Below the pieces are notes generated by a model. It worked only from the letters and a program-made list of their open reading frames with translations, was not told the origin of the DNA and did not search any database. A program made the translations under genes and the position numbers. Positions 10,911-18,997 of a stretch of DNA of 64,000 bases are shown here, in pieces; within the stretch, counting starts at the first letter, position 1; each line of letters begins with the position of its first letter. The DNA lies in the NCBI RefSeq assembly GCF_000308755.1, contig NZ_BAGF01000042.1:1-64000 (forward strand), in the 5' to 3' direction. This DNA is from Nocardia pneumoniae NBRC 100136 (GTDB lineage: Bacteria > Actinomycetota > Actinomycetes > Mycobacteriales > Mycobacteriaceae).

Positions 10911-11480
10911 TCAGGCTTTGAATGTCTGGAGGCGGGCAGTGGCGAGGGTCTGCTGGGCGTCGAACGCCTCGAAAGTGCCGACGGGCTGGAAACCAAGGCG
11001 GGCGGCGAGTTTCAGTGAGCGATGGTTGGCCGTCTGAGTGACGACGATGACCGGCTGGTCGGGAAGTTCGGCGGCGGCGGTGCGTAGCGCGGCGGTCGCC
11101 GCTTCGAATGCCAGTCCCGCGCCCCACGCATCGCGCCGCAGGAGGTAGGTCAGTTCCAGTTCTTCGCCGTCCTCGGTGAGGTGCCCGGGTTGATCGGCGG
11201 ACCGGCGGTTGAGCATCAGCGTTCCGATGAGAAGGTTCGTTTCCTTGTCGGCGATGACGTAGACGCCGGGGTTGGCTGTGACGTTCGCGGTGCCGACCGC
11301 GTCGAGGTACTGTTCGACCGCGCTGCGGGGCCGCGGACCGCCGAGGTATGTCCTGACCTCGGGATCGGTCTGCAACTCGATGAATCCGTCGCGGTCGCCG
11401 TCGTGTGCCTTGCGGAGCAAGAGACGGTCGGAGGTGATTTCCGGGGCGGACAGCGTGGGCAGTCGGCTCATGAAAGCCAT
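10911..11480 (-). CDS. GNAT-family N-acetyltransferase
   Basis: The product has about 189 residues from ATG 11480 (ATG 11471 also in frame). It opens with PEITSDRLLLRKAHDGDRDGF, the start of RimJ/RimL-type GNAT proteins, and has LTYLLRRDAWGAGLAFEA (acetyl-CoA binding region) and NHRSLKLAARLGFQPVGTF (the NxxSxxxxxKxGF motif). These cytoplasmic enzymes transfer acetyl from acetyl-CoA to an amine such as a protein N-terminus or small molecule. It lies just downstream of the KS-ACP gene on the same strand, about 60 nt apart, and could be co-transcribed. The substrate is unknown. Confidence 0.85.
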   Translation of the reverse strand: MAFMSRLPTLSAPEITSDRLLLRKAHDGDRDGFIELQTDPEVRTYLGGPRPRSAVEQYLDAVGTANVTANPGVYVIADKETNLLIGTLMLNRRSADQPGHLTEDGEELELTYLLRRDAWGAGLAFEAATAALRTAAAELPDQPVIVVTQTANHRSLKLAARLGFQPVGTFEAFDAQQTLATARLQTFKA

Positions 11481-11539
11481 TCTGGCCGAGCAGCCGTTCG
11501 ACCGACCGATCCCTCGTGGCGGTTGCGCGAATCCCCGCG

Positions 11540-14023
11540 TCAGCCCAGGAGTTCTCGGCTCAGTGCCAGCAGCTCGGCGGTGGAGAGGGCTTCCTCGCCC
11601 AGCGTCGGCTCGGAAACCGCCGTCGACGATGCGGGGCGGAAGGGTTCCGCTGGGCGCACGGGGGCCAGGCGGGTGCCCAGTTCGGCAGCCAGCAGCTCGA
11701 CAGTGGGGCACCCCCAGATGATGGCGGCCGGGACGTCGATGCCCAGCCGGGCGCTGAGGCGAGCGCTGAGTTCCACGGCATGCACCGAGCCGATGCCGAG
11801 CTGGTCGAAGTTCTGGCGCACGTCGACGCGGTCAGCCGCGATGCCGACGACCTCGGCCAGCTCCTTGGTCACCACAGCGGTAAGCGTCGCGGTGTCGGGC
11901 TCGACGGTATCTGCCAGCTCACCGGACTTGGTGGGCCGTTCGCGTGATGCCGAATCAGCGGGCTGGACCGCAACGGAAGCGCTCGACGACGACTCGTTCG
12001 GCGCGATGCCGGAATCGGTGCGCTGCTCGATCGCAGCGCGCCTCGAACTCGGACTGTCGGATTCGACCAGGGCGGGGTGGTCCGCCGATGACTTGTCGTC
12101 AGGGGTGACGTGTCGCGGTGTCGATCGACCGGTGGAGACGGTAGGTTCAGCTGGCGGCGAATAGGTCGCCGACGACTCGAGCAGAGCATCCCCGGGCTCG
12201 TCCGCGCGAGCCTCCGCGGTCACCCAATGCCGTTGCCGCTGAAAGGGATAGGTGGGCAACGATATCGGACGCCCCGGCAGGTTGACCGCCGCCCAGTCGG
12301 GCTCGACGCCACGCCGGAACAGCACGCCCGCCGCCACCAGCAGCTCACGCCGGTCCACAGTGCCCGGACGCAGCGCCGCCGACAGCACTCGGCTCAGTAC
12401 TTCGTTTTCCCGGCCGTCGGCGCTGTCCGCATCGTGGGCCCCGTCGAGGTAGCTGTCGAGGAACTCGACAACGTGACCCACATCCTCGGCGACCACCGAC
12501 AGCCGGTGACGGAACGGTGTTCTCGTCGCGAGCGTATGTGCGAGGTCGCCGAGCGGAATGCCGGGTTCGCGCACGAGATGGTCACGCAGACGGCGGGCAT
12601 GCGCCCGCAACGCAGCCTCGGTGCGCGCGGACAGCACCACCAGCCGTTCCGTGACCTCGGACTCGAGCACCGGTGCGGCGTGCGGCGCCGCTTCGACGAT
12701 CACGTGGGCGTTGGAACCGCCGAAGCCGAACGCGCTCACCGCGGCGCGTGCGGGGCCGTTGTGCTGCGGCCACGGCAATGCCGTGTCAGCGACCCGCAAT
12801 CCAGCCGCCGCCAAGTCGAAATCGACTGGCGCGCGGTCGAAATGGAGACTGCGCGGAATGCGGCGATGCGACAGGGCAAGTGCGACCTTAAGCAGCCCGG
12901 CCATCCCTGCGGCGGCTTCGGTGTGCCCGATATTCGTTTTGATCGAGCCGACCGTCAACGGAGCCTCGGGGGCGCGGCCGGTCCCATAGATCTCGGCCAG
13001 CGCCGACAGTTCCGCACGGTCACCGACCGCGGTGCCCGTGCCGTGCGCCTCTACGTAGTCGATCGTCATCGGGTCGACACGCGCCCGCGCGCATGCCCGC
13101 CGCAGCAGCTGCCGCTGTCCGTCTGCGCTGCTGGCGGGCATGGAGCGGTGGTTGCCGTTGTTGTTGGTGGCGCTGCCGAGCAGGGTGCAGTAGACGCGGT
13201 CGCCGTCGCGCAGCGCGTGGGTCAACGGTTTGAGCACGACCACCGCGCCACCCTCGCCGCGCACGTAGCCGTCGGCGGAGGCGTCGAAGGTGCGGGACCG
13301 GCCTCGCGGGGACAGCACGCCCAGCGCCGAGAGCCCGACCGCGGTCTCGGGAATCAGGTTCAGTTGCACGCCACCGGCGACCGCCAGCGCGCTCTCACCC
13401 GCCCGCAGCGCCTGGCAGGCCAGATGCACCGCGACGAGTGATCCCGCGCAGGAGGCGTTCACGGTCATGCTGGGCCCGTCGAAACCCAGGAAATACGACA
13501 CCCGGTTGGCGATGACGCCCTCGACGTCGCCGGTGCTGGTGAACGGTGTGATGGCGGTGGCGCCACGAGCGAGTTTGACGGCGCGATAATCGTTGAACTT
13601 ATTGGCGAAATACACCCCGGTCTCCGGAACCCGATCGGGCCGGATGCCCGCGTCCTCGAACGCCTCCCAGGCCAATTCCAGCGCCAAGCGCTGCTGCGGA
13701 TCCATATCCGCCGCTTCGCGCGGGGTGATGCCGAAGAATTCGGCGTCGAACCCGGCGACATCCGGCAGATAGCCCCCGGCGACCGACACCGTCTTGCCCG
13801 GAGCGGACCGATCGAGGTCACGGTGGTCGCCGGTCCACCGGTCCGGCGGCGGCGCGTCGGCGACCGCGTCGGTCTCCTCGACCAGCAAGCGCCACAACGC
13901 TTCCGGTGAATCCGCGCCCCCGGCGAAGCGGCAGCTCATGCCGACCACGGCGATGGGCTCGGCGGCCAGCACCGGTGTGTCGCGCTCTTGCTGGTGACGG
14001 GTGCGCCGCTTGGACTTCTTCAC
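11540..14023 (-). CDS. AT-less type I polyketide synthase module: KS, flanking domain, ACP
   Basis: The product has 827 residues from GTG 14023, chosen because AGAAGG lies just upstream; ATG 14050 is an in-frame alternative. Residues about 22-450 form a ketosynthase with Cys192 (VNASCAGS), His327 (EAHGTGT) and His367 (NIGHTEAAAG), so it should be active. Residues about 460-600 (LSARTEAALRAH to PTYPFQRQRHW) match the linker that follows KS domains in trans-AT systems, with no acyltransferase inserted. A Ser/Pro-rich linker leads to an ACP at about 712-785 with Ser746 in LGIGSVHAVEL. There is no KR, DH, ER or TE and no AT gene in the window. It would condense one unit supplied in trans. Confidence 0.85.
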   Translation of the reverse strand: MKKSKRRTRHQQERDTPVLAAEPIAVVGMSCRFAGGADSPEALWRLLVEETDAVADAPPPDRWTGDHRDLDRSAPGKTVSVAGGYLPDVAGFDAEFFGITPREAADMDPQQRLALELAWEAFEDAGIRPDRVPETGVYFANKFNDYRAVKLARGATAITPFTSTGDVEGVIANRVSYFLGFDGPSMTVNASCAGSLVAVHLACQALRAGESALAVAGGVQLNLIPETAVGLSALGVLSPRGRSRTFDASADGYVRGEGGAVVVLKPLTHALRDGDRVYCTLLGSATNNNGNHRSMPASSADGQRQLLRRACARARVDPMTIDYVEAHGTGTAVGDRAELSALAEIYGTGRAPEAPLTVGSIKTNIGHTEAAAGMAGLLKVALALSHRRIPRSLHFDRAPVDFDLAAAGLRVADTALPWPQHNGPARAAVSAFGFGGSNAHVIVEAAPHAAPVLESEVTERLVVLSARTEAALRAHARRLRDHLVREPGIPLGDLAHTLATRTPFRHRLSVVAEDVGHVVEFLDSYLDGAHDADSADGRENEVLSRVLSAALRPGTVDRRELLVAAGVLFRRGVEPDWAAVNLPGRPISLPTYPFQRQRHWVTAEARADEPGDALLESSATYSPPAEPTVSTGRSTPRHVTPDDKSSADHPALVESDSPSSRRAAIEQRTDSGIAPNESSSSASVAVQPADSASRERPTKSGELADTVEPDTATLTAVVTKELAEVVGIAADRVDVRQNFDQLGIGSVHAVELSARLSARLGIDVPAAIIWGCPTVELLAAELGTRLAPVRPAEPFRPASSTAVSEPTLGEEALSTAELLALSRELLG

Positions 14024-14106
14024 GCTGCCTTCTCGCCTGCTGTGATCCACCTGCCCGGAATATGTGGTGTGGTGAATCCGCCGATCTTGTTGTGGGGTCG
14101 GGATAT

Positions 14107-14625
14107 GTGCCGGAAACTTTACCTGTGCTATTTTCCGAACGCCCGATTTTCACTCGGGTGACGTCCGCGCTGGGGGGCGAGGCACGGCGTCGAGAACTCA
14201 TCCGATTCGCTTCCGTCGGCGTCGCCGCGTTCACGCTGGACACCGCGGTCTTCCTGACATTGAAGAGCACTGTGCTCGAGGCGCATCCGGTCACGGCGAA
14301 AGTCCTCGCGGTGCTCGCGGCGATCACGCTGTCGTATGTGCTGAACAAGCAGTGGTCCTTCGACGCCCGCGGCGGACGGCGCGGGCATCACGAGGCAGCG
14401 CTGTTCTACCTGGTCAGTTTCCTGGCCGTCGCGATCAACACCGCACCGCTGTGGGTGTCGCGGTATGTGCTGCACCTCGAGGTGCCCGAGGTCTCCCGGT
14501 TCACGCAGAACCTGGCCGATTTCGTCGCCGCGCAGCTGATCGGCACCGCGTTGGGCATGGTGTTCCGCTTCTGGGCGTTCGTGCGGGTGGTTTTCCCCGA
14601 GGAAGTGGACCGCGGCAGCGCGTGA
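14107..14625 (+). CDS. GtrA-like membrane protein
   Basis: The predicted 172-residue protein starts at GTG 14107; the exact start is uncertain. It has four hydrophobic segments and the GtrA-family pattern RFASVGVAAFTLDTAVF, SYVLNKQWSF and GTALGMVFRFWAFVRVVF. GtrA proteins are thought to flip or assist polyprenol-linked sugars across the membrane; mycobacterial relatives act in arabinogalactan synthesis. It is divergent from the PKS gene and followed by about 120 nt of non-coding DNA. The role in this strain is inferred only from the family. Confidence 0.8.
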   Translation: MPETLPVLFSERPIFTRVTSALGGEARRRELIRFASVGVAAFTLDTAVFLTLKSTVLEAHPVTAKVLAVLAAITLSYVLNKQWSFDARGGRRGHHEAALFYLVSFLAVAINTAPLWVSRYVLHLEVPEVSRFTQNLADFVAAQLIGTALGMVFRFWAFVRVVFPEEVDRGSA

Positions 14626-14745
14626 GTTGCGACCACCCTGATCGCAACCCTGTCGGGCACGATCCCGCACCGTGCGGACTCGACGACCCGACGCGACCAC
14701 CCGGCCGCGCGATCGCCTCGCCGTCCGGGTGGTAGGAAAGGGAGC

Positions 14746-16107
14746 GTGTCCGCAACTGGCGAAGGAATCGATCCGCACCGAACCACCCGCGCGGTGTCGG
14801 AAGTGGTGGAGCTGGTCAGCACGCTGATCCGCTTCGACACCTCCAACACCGGCGACCTGGCCACCACCAAGGGGGAGCGCGAGTGTGCGCAGTGGGTGGC
14901 CGACCAACTGCACCAGGCGGGATATGTCACCGAGTATGTCGAGTCCGGCGCCCAGGGACGCGGCAATGTCTTCGCGCGGCTGGAAGGCGCGGATCGCAGT
15001 CGTGGCGCGCTGATGATCCACGGGCACCTGGATGTGGTGCCCGCCGAGGCCGCCGACTGGAGTGTGCACCCGTTCTCCGGCGCGGTCCGCGACGGCTACG
15101 TGTGGGGTCGCGGCGCGATCGACATGAAGGACATGGTCGGCATGACGCTGGCGGTGGCCCGCCAGTTCAAGCTCGAGGGGACGGTGCCGCCGCGCGATCT
15201 GGTCTTCGCCTTTCTCGCCGACGAGGAGAACGGCGGCAAGTGGGGCTCGCAGTGGCTGGTGGACAACCGGCCCGACCTGTTCGACGGCGTCACCGAGGCG
15301 GTGGGGGAGGTCGGCGGATTCTCGCTGACCGTCCCGCGTCCCGACGGCACCGAACGCAGGCTGTATCTGGTGGAGACCGCCGAGAAGGGTCTCGGCTGGA
15401 TGCGCTTGCGCGCCAAGGCCCGGGCGGGTCACGGCTCGTTCCTGCACGAGGACAACGCGGTGACCATCCTCGCCGACGCGGTGGCGCGGCTGGGCAAACA
15501 CACCTTCCCCCTGGTGCTTTCGGATTCGGTGGCCGAGTTCCTGGCCGCCGTCGCCGAAGAGACCGGTCTCCAGTTCGACCCGTCCAGCCCCGATATCGAA
15601 GGCCAGCTGGCGAAGCTGGGCACCATCTCCCGCATCATCGGCGCGACGCTGCGCGACACCGCGAATCCGACCATGTTGCAGGCCGGGTACAAAGCCAACG
15701 TGATCCCGCAGACCGCCGAGGCGGTGGTGGACTGCCGCGTGGTCCCCGGGCGGCAGGCGGCGTTCGAACGGGAGGTGGACGAGCTGATCGGCCCCGACGT
15801 CGAACGCGAGTGGATCACCAAACTCGACTCCTACGAGACGACTTTCGACGGCGATCTGGTCGACGCGATGAACAACGCCGTGCTCGCCCACGATCCGCGG
15901 GGCCGCACGGTGCCCTACATGCTCTCCGGCGGCACGGACGCGAAAGCATTCGCCCGCTTGGGAATTCGCTGCTTCGGTTTCGCCCCGCTGCAGCTGCCGC
16001 CGGAACTGGACTTCTCCGCCCTGTTCCACGGCGTCGACGAGCGGGTGCCGGTCCAGGCCCTCGAATTCGGCACCCGCGTGCTGGAACACTTCCTCCTACA
16101 CAGCTGA
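14746..16107 (+). CDS. M20/M25/M40-family metallopeptidase
   Basis: The predicted protein has 453 residues, starting at GTG 14746 after GGAAAGGGAGC. The di-metal site is shown by GHLDVVPAE (His and Asp), then [10 protein letters not shown] (bridging Asp), DEENGG (catalytic Glu and metal Glu), [10 protein letters not shown] in the dimerisation lobe, and GGTDAKAF near the C-terminus. The family removes amino acids from dipeptides or N-acyl substrates in the cytoplasm. The Mycobacterium homologue (Rv2141c by memory) also lies next to a PEBP gene, as here, 22 nt apart. The true substrate is not known. Confidence 0.9.
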   Translation: MSATGEGIDPHRTTRAVSEVVELVSTLIRFDTSNTGDLATTKGERECAQWVADQLHQAGYVTEYVESGAQGRGNVFARLEGADRSRGALMIHGHLDVVPAEAADWSVHPFSGAVRDGYVWGRGAIDMKDMVGMTLAVARQFKLEGTVPPRDLVFAFLADEENGGKWGSQWLVDNRPDLFDGVTEAVGEVGGFSLTVPRPDGTERRLYLVETAEKGLGWMRLRAKARAGHGSFLHEDNAVTILADAVARLGKHTFPLVLSDSVAEFLAAVAEETGLQFDPSSPDIEGQLAKLGTISRIIGATLRDTANPTMLQAGYKANVIPQTAEAVVDCRVVPGRQAAFEREVDELIGPDVEREWITKLDSYETTFDGDLVDAMNNAVLAHDPRGRTVPYMLSGGTDAKAFARLGIRCFGFAPLQLPPELDFSALFHGVDERVPVQALEFGTRVLEHFLLHS

Positions 16108-16129
16108 ACCGATCCGGAAAAGAGGTTCC

Positions 16130-16663
16130 ATGACCTACAACCCCTACGACGCGCTGCCCCAGGTGCCGTCGTTCACCCTCACCTCCACCGACGTGACCGA
16201 CGGCCAGCCGTTGAACAATGACCAGGTCAGCGGCGTCTTCGGCGCGGGCGGCAAGGACATCTCCCCGCAGCTGTCCTGGTCGGGCTTCCCGGCGGAAACC
16301 AAGAGCTTCGCGGTCACCGTGTACGACCCCGACGCGCCCACCGCCTCCGGCTTCTGGCACTGGGCCGTCGCCGACATCCCCGGCACCGTGACCTCCCTGC
16401 CCAGCGGCGCGGGCAGCGGCGAGGAAGGCGGCGCCCTCCCCACCGGCGCGATCACCCTCCGCAACGACGGCGGCTTCCACGGCTTCGTCGGCGCCGCCCC
16501 GCCGCCCGGCCACGGCCCCCACCGGTACTTCATCGTCGTCCACGCCGTCGACGTCGAAAGCCTCGGCATCGACGAAAACGCCACCCCGGCCTACCTGGGT
16601 TTCAACCTGTTCTCCCACACGTTGGCCCGCGCCACCCTCATCGGCACCTACGAGCAGAAGTAG
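16130..16663 (+). CDS. YbhB/YbcL-type PEBP (Raf-kinase-inhibitor-like) protein
   Basis: The predicted 177-residue protein begins at ATG 16130 after AAGAGG. It has the PEBP ligand-site motifs [19 protein letters not shown] (the DPDAP and HW residues) and [12 protein letters not shown]. The fold binds anions or phosphoryl groups; bacterial members are of uncertain function. It follows the M20 peptidase by 22 nt and is closed by a 14-bp hairpin, so the two form an operon. No signal peptide is visible, indicating a cytoplasmic protein. Confidence 0.92.
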   Translation: MTYNPYDALPQVPSFTLTSTDVTDGQPLNNDQVSGVFGAGGKDISPQLSWSGFPAETKSFAVTVYDPDAPTASGFWHWAVADIPGTVTSLPSGAGSGEEGGALPTGAITLRNDGGFHGFVGAAPPPGHGPHRYFIVVHAVDVESLGIDENATPAYLGFNLFSHTLARATLIGTYEQK

Positions 16664-16678
16664 GTTCCCATCGCAGAC

Positions 16679-16711
16679 CTGTGGCCCTGAGCGGAATGCT
16701 CAGGGCCACAG
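16679..16711 (+). terminator. Intrinsic-type terminator after the PEBP gene
   Basis: A perfect 14-bp stem (CTGTGGCCCTGAGC with its complement) closes a GGAAT loop and is followed by TGTTTCTC. It starts 16 nt after the stop at 16663. A near-copy of the same 33-nt hairpin recurs at 18949-18981. Confidence 0.75.
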
Positions 16712-16814
16712 TGTTTCTCGCGAGTACATCGACTTTGGGCCTTCGCCTGCATCGATGGCGACGTCTTCCACGACATCAGGTTCGCGACAATCGACCTCGA
16801 TGACCCGAATCTAT

Positions 16815-16836
16815 TACATCAAGTCAGTTTGATGTA
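16815..16836. promoter_or_regulatory. Palindromic ArsR-family operator
   Basis: The perfect inverted repeat TACATCAA-N6-TTGATGTA lies 11-32 nt upstream of the ATG at 16847. ATCAA-N-TTGAT is the usual half-site pattern for ArsR/SmtB regulators, and the following gene encodes one. Autorepression is therefore likely. The ATG at 16832 falls inside the palindrome, which argues for the start at 16847. Confidence 0.7.
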
Positions 16837-16846
16837 TTTTCGGTAC

Positions 16847-17632
16847 ATGGCGAGTGACCGGGTGCCCGTTCCGCTGCTGATGCGGATGGCCGCACACCCC
16901 CTGCGGTGGGCGTTGATGACCGAACTGGCGGCCAGCGACCGCCGGGTGCGGGAACTGGTCGCCGCGGTCGGTGAGCCGCAAAACCTGGTCTCCTACCATC
17001 TGCGACTGCTGCGCTCAGCCGGGCTGGTCACGATGCGCCGCAGCACTTTCGACGGCCGCGACAGCTACTACCACCTCGATCTCACCCGGTGCGGGACAGC
17101 GTTCGCCGAGGCCGCGGCCGCGCTACACCCAGGGCTGGCCCCCACCGCCGCGACCTCTCCCGATCCGGTCGGTGGGGCGGTGTTGTTCCTGTGCACCGGC
17201 AACAGCGCGCGGTCACCCATGGCCGAAGCGTTGCTGCGCCGCCGCAGTGGCGGCCGGGTCGAGGTGGCCAGCGCGGGCAGCCATCCCAAACCCGCGCTGC
17301 ACCCGAACACGGTGCGGGTGATGCGCGAGCGCTACGACATCGACCTCAGCGCACACCGCACCACAGCACTGCCGGAGGTCGCTGGCCGCCGCTTCGATTA
17401 TGTGATCACCTTGTGCGACAAGGTCCGGGAACTCCCTCGCGATCACGGTCCGGCCACCACCGTGCACTGGAGCCTGCCCGATCCGGCCGCTGCCGCGCCC
17501 GACGACGAGGCGAGTTATCCCGAGTTCTGCCGCGTCGCGGAAGAAATCGACGTCCGCAGCAGAGACCTGCTGTCCCTGCTCACATCCACAACCCTCACCA
17601 GGAGTGCCGATCATGTCGAACACCGCAACTGA
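16847..17632 (+). CDS. ArsR-type winged-helix regulator fused to a low-molecular-weight phosphatase/ArsC domain
   Basis: A predicted 261-residue two-domain protein. Residues about 5-95 form an ArsR-like winged helix (VSYHLRLLRSAGLV is the recognition region). Residues about 110-250 form a low-molecular-weight phosphatase or thioredoxin-type arsenate reductase domain with P-loop C116-TGNSA-R122 and the general-acid DP pair in SLPDPAAA. The Cys of ITLCDKV is present, but the second resolving Cys of classical ArsC is not seen. The helix-turn-helix part also lacks the usual CxC metal site. It may sense and reduce arsenate or act on phosphotyrosine. An operator lies directly upstream. It overlaps the VOC gene by 20 nt. 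Confidence 0.82.
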   Translation: MASDRVPVPLLMRMAAHPLRWALMTELAASDRRVRELVAAVGEPQNLVSYHLRLLRSAGLVTMRRSTFDGRDSYYHLDLTRCGTAFAEAAAALHPGLAPTAATSPDPVGGAVLFLCTGNSARSPMAEALLRRRSGGRVEVASAGSHPKPALHPNTVRVMRERYDIDLSAHRTTALPEVAGRRFDYVITLCDKVRELPRDHGPATTVHWSLPDPAAAAPDDEASYPEFCRVAEEIDVRSRDLLSLLTSTTLTRSADHVEHRN

Positions 17633-18017
17633 ACTGGCCAGTGTCCGTTACCTCGTCGACGACGTCGCCGCGGCCGTCGATTTCTACACCACCCATCTCG
17701 GCTTCACCGTCGCCAACAACTACAGTCCCGCTTTCGCCGACGTCACCCGAGGCCCGCTGCGGCTGCTGCTGGCCGGGCCCACGAGCTCTGCCGGCCGTCC
17801 CATGTCCGACGGCGCTGTCCCGCAACCGGGCGGCTGGAACCGAATCCACCTCATCGTCGACGACATCGCCGCTGAAGTCGAACGACTGAAAGCGGCCGGT
17901 GTCGGCTTCCGCAACGACATCATCAGCGGTCCCGGCGGGCAGCAAGCCCTGGTGCAAGACCCAGCGGGCAACGTCGTCGAACTGTTCCAACCCGCAGCCC
18001 ATTTCGAGGCCCGCTGA
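17613..18017 (+). CDS. VOC-family (glyoxalase/dioxygenase fold) protein
   Basis: The predicted 134-residue protein starts at ATG 17613, eight nt after AGGAG. It has the two beta-alpha-beta-beta-beta modules of the vicinal oxygen chelate fold: YLVDDVAAAVDFYTTHLGF at the start and IHLIVDDIAAEVERLKAAGV, then VQDPAGNVVELFQP at the end. These proteins bind divalent metal and act as lyases, dioxygenases or antibiotic-binding proteins. It is co-transcribed with the ArsR-phosphatase fusion. It contains no cysteine, so it is not an ArsI-type C-As lyase. Function unknown. Confidence 0.85.
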   Translation: MSNTATELASVRYLVDDVAAAVDFYTTHLGFTVANNYSPAFADVTRGPLRLLLAGPTSSAGRPMSDGAVPQPGGWNRIHLIVDDIAAEVERLKAAGVGFRNDIISGPGGQQALVQDPAGNVVELFQPAAHFEAR

Positions 18018-18262
18018 TACCGGGCTCCCAGGCACCGCAGCTCGGTGATCGCCGTTCCGCCCCCATGATCTTCGGCGGCCTGGTGCCCAGAGTCGGTCGA
18101 GCAGACCGAGATGTAAATTCGCGCGGTTCGACTCCGTGGGAGCTACGGCGGATCAGTGAATGACACCGTGGCGGTTGGTTGTTGCCGCGCGCTTGCCAGC
18201 CGGAGGAGGTACGCTGCCGCTTGACGGCGGACCAAAGAGGGTACGTGCTGGACTGGTAAGGG

Positions 18263-18691
18263 ATGACGGTGGTTGTTCACACGGGTACCGCCTGGGTGCT
18301 GTTCTTTGCTGGGCTCATCTTCCTGTGGGCGCTGGTTCTCGGTGTGTGGAAGTGGCAGGCGATGACTACCTCGCCGGACGGCTTGGCACACCCGTACGTC
18401 GATATCGCTCACCGAGCGGCGTTGCTGTATGCATTCGCGACCGGCTTGATCGCGGTGTTCGTCGAACTGTCTGGCTGGCCGTCCGCGGTGAACTTCGGTG
18501 CGGCTGCGGTGATCGTCTTGCTGTTCGTGGTGACTATCGCGAACTACATCCGGCTCGGGTTGCAGCGTGAGACCGACAATCAAATGCGCAACCCGCCACC
18601 CTCGATGCGTTTCGTCCTGGCCGCCCTGATCATCGGCGAGATCGGGGGATTCAGTGTTCTCCTCGTCGGCTTCGCGGTGGAGCAGCTGTAG
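18263..18691 (+). CDS. Small four-helix membrane protein of unknown function
   Basis: The predicted 142-residue protein has about four hydrophobic stretches: WVLFFAGLIFLWALVLGVW, ALLYAFATGLIAVFVEL, AAAVIVLLFVVTIANYI and FVLAALIIGEIGGFSVLLV. No family was recognised. ATG 18263 follows GGTAAGGG. The gene stands alone between a degenerate tRNA-like stretch and a methyltransferase pseudogene. Real coding is supported by the consistent membrane pattern and lack of frame breaks. No role can be assigned. Confidence 0.65.
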   Translation: MTVVVHTGTAWVLFFAGLIFLWALVLGVWKWQAMTTSPDGLAHPYVDIAHRAALLYAFATGLIAVFVELSGWPSAVNFGAAAVIVLLFVVTIANYIRLGLQRETDNQMRNPPPSMRFVLAALIIGEIGGFSVLLVGFAVEQL

Positions 18692-18718
18692 TGCCGCGGC
18701 CTCGCTCGCGGGGCGCGT

Positions 18719-18930
18719 TCAGAAGGCGTAGCGGTGGTACTGCGCGATCATCCGGACAGACGGAATCAGCGACATCACCTTTCCCATCACCTTGTAGCCG
18801 CAGCGTGATCACATCGGGGTAGTCGACGTCATACCACTCGACTTGCGGGCAGGGGTCCAGCTGGAAGGCTCGGCAGTCCAGCCCGCCGCCGAGGTGCAGT
18901 ACCGTGGCGCGGTCGTGCCGGGCGAGACAC
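18719..18930 (-). pseudogene. Internally deleted class I SAM methyltransferase (LCM-like)
   Basis: One minus-strand frame encodes ATVLHLGGGLDCRAF, QLDP and VEWYDVDYPDVITLRLQ, the SAM-binding half of leucine-carboxymethyltransferase-like enzymes. It runs straight into another frame that encodes VMGKVMSLIPSVRMIAQYHRYAF and a stop, the characteristic C-terminal end of the same family. The central catalytic part and the N-terminus are missing. An internal deletion with frame shift explains this; it cannot make an active enzyme. Confidence 0.75.
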
Positions 18931-18948
18931 CGGCACGGGGTGATACGA

Positions 18949-18981
18949 CTGTGGCCCTGAACGGAATGTCCAGAGCCGCAG
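18949..18981 (-). terminator. Hairpin downstream of fadD, near-copy of 16679-16711
   Basis: This 33-nt imperfect stem-loop has the same GGAAT loop and sequence as the terminator at 16679-16711 with five differences. It lies 17 nt beyond the fadD stop on the minus strand, so it may end that transcript. One arm has decayed, giving mismatches. Confidence 0.45.
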
Positions 18982-18997
18982 CACTCGCGGTGGAAAC

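Noticed and set aside
12110..13441. A 443-residue plus-strand frame opposite the KS-ACP gene
   Set aside because: Low-complexity antisense shadow; the minus strand has complete KS motifs.
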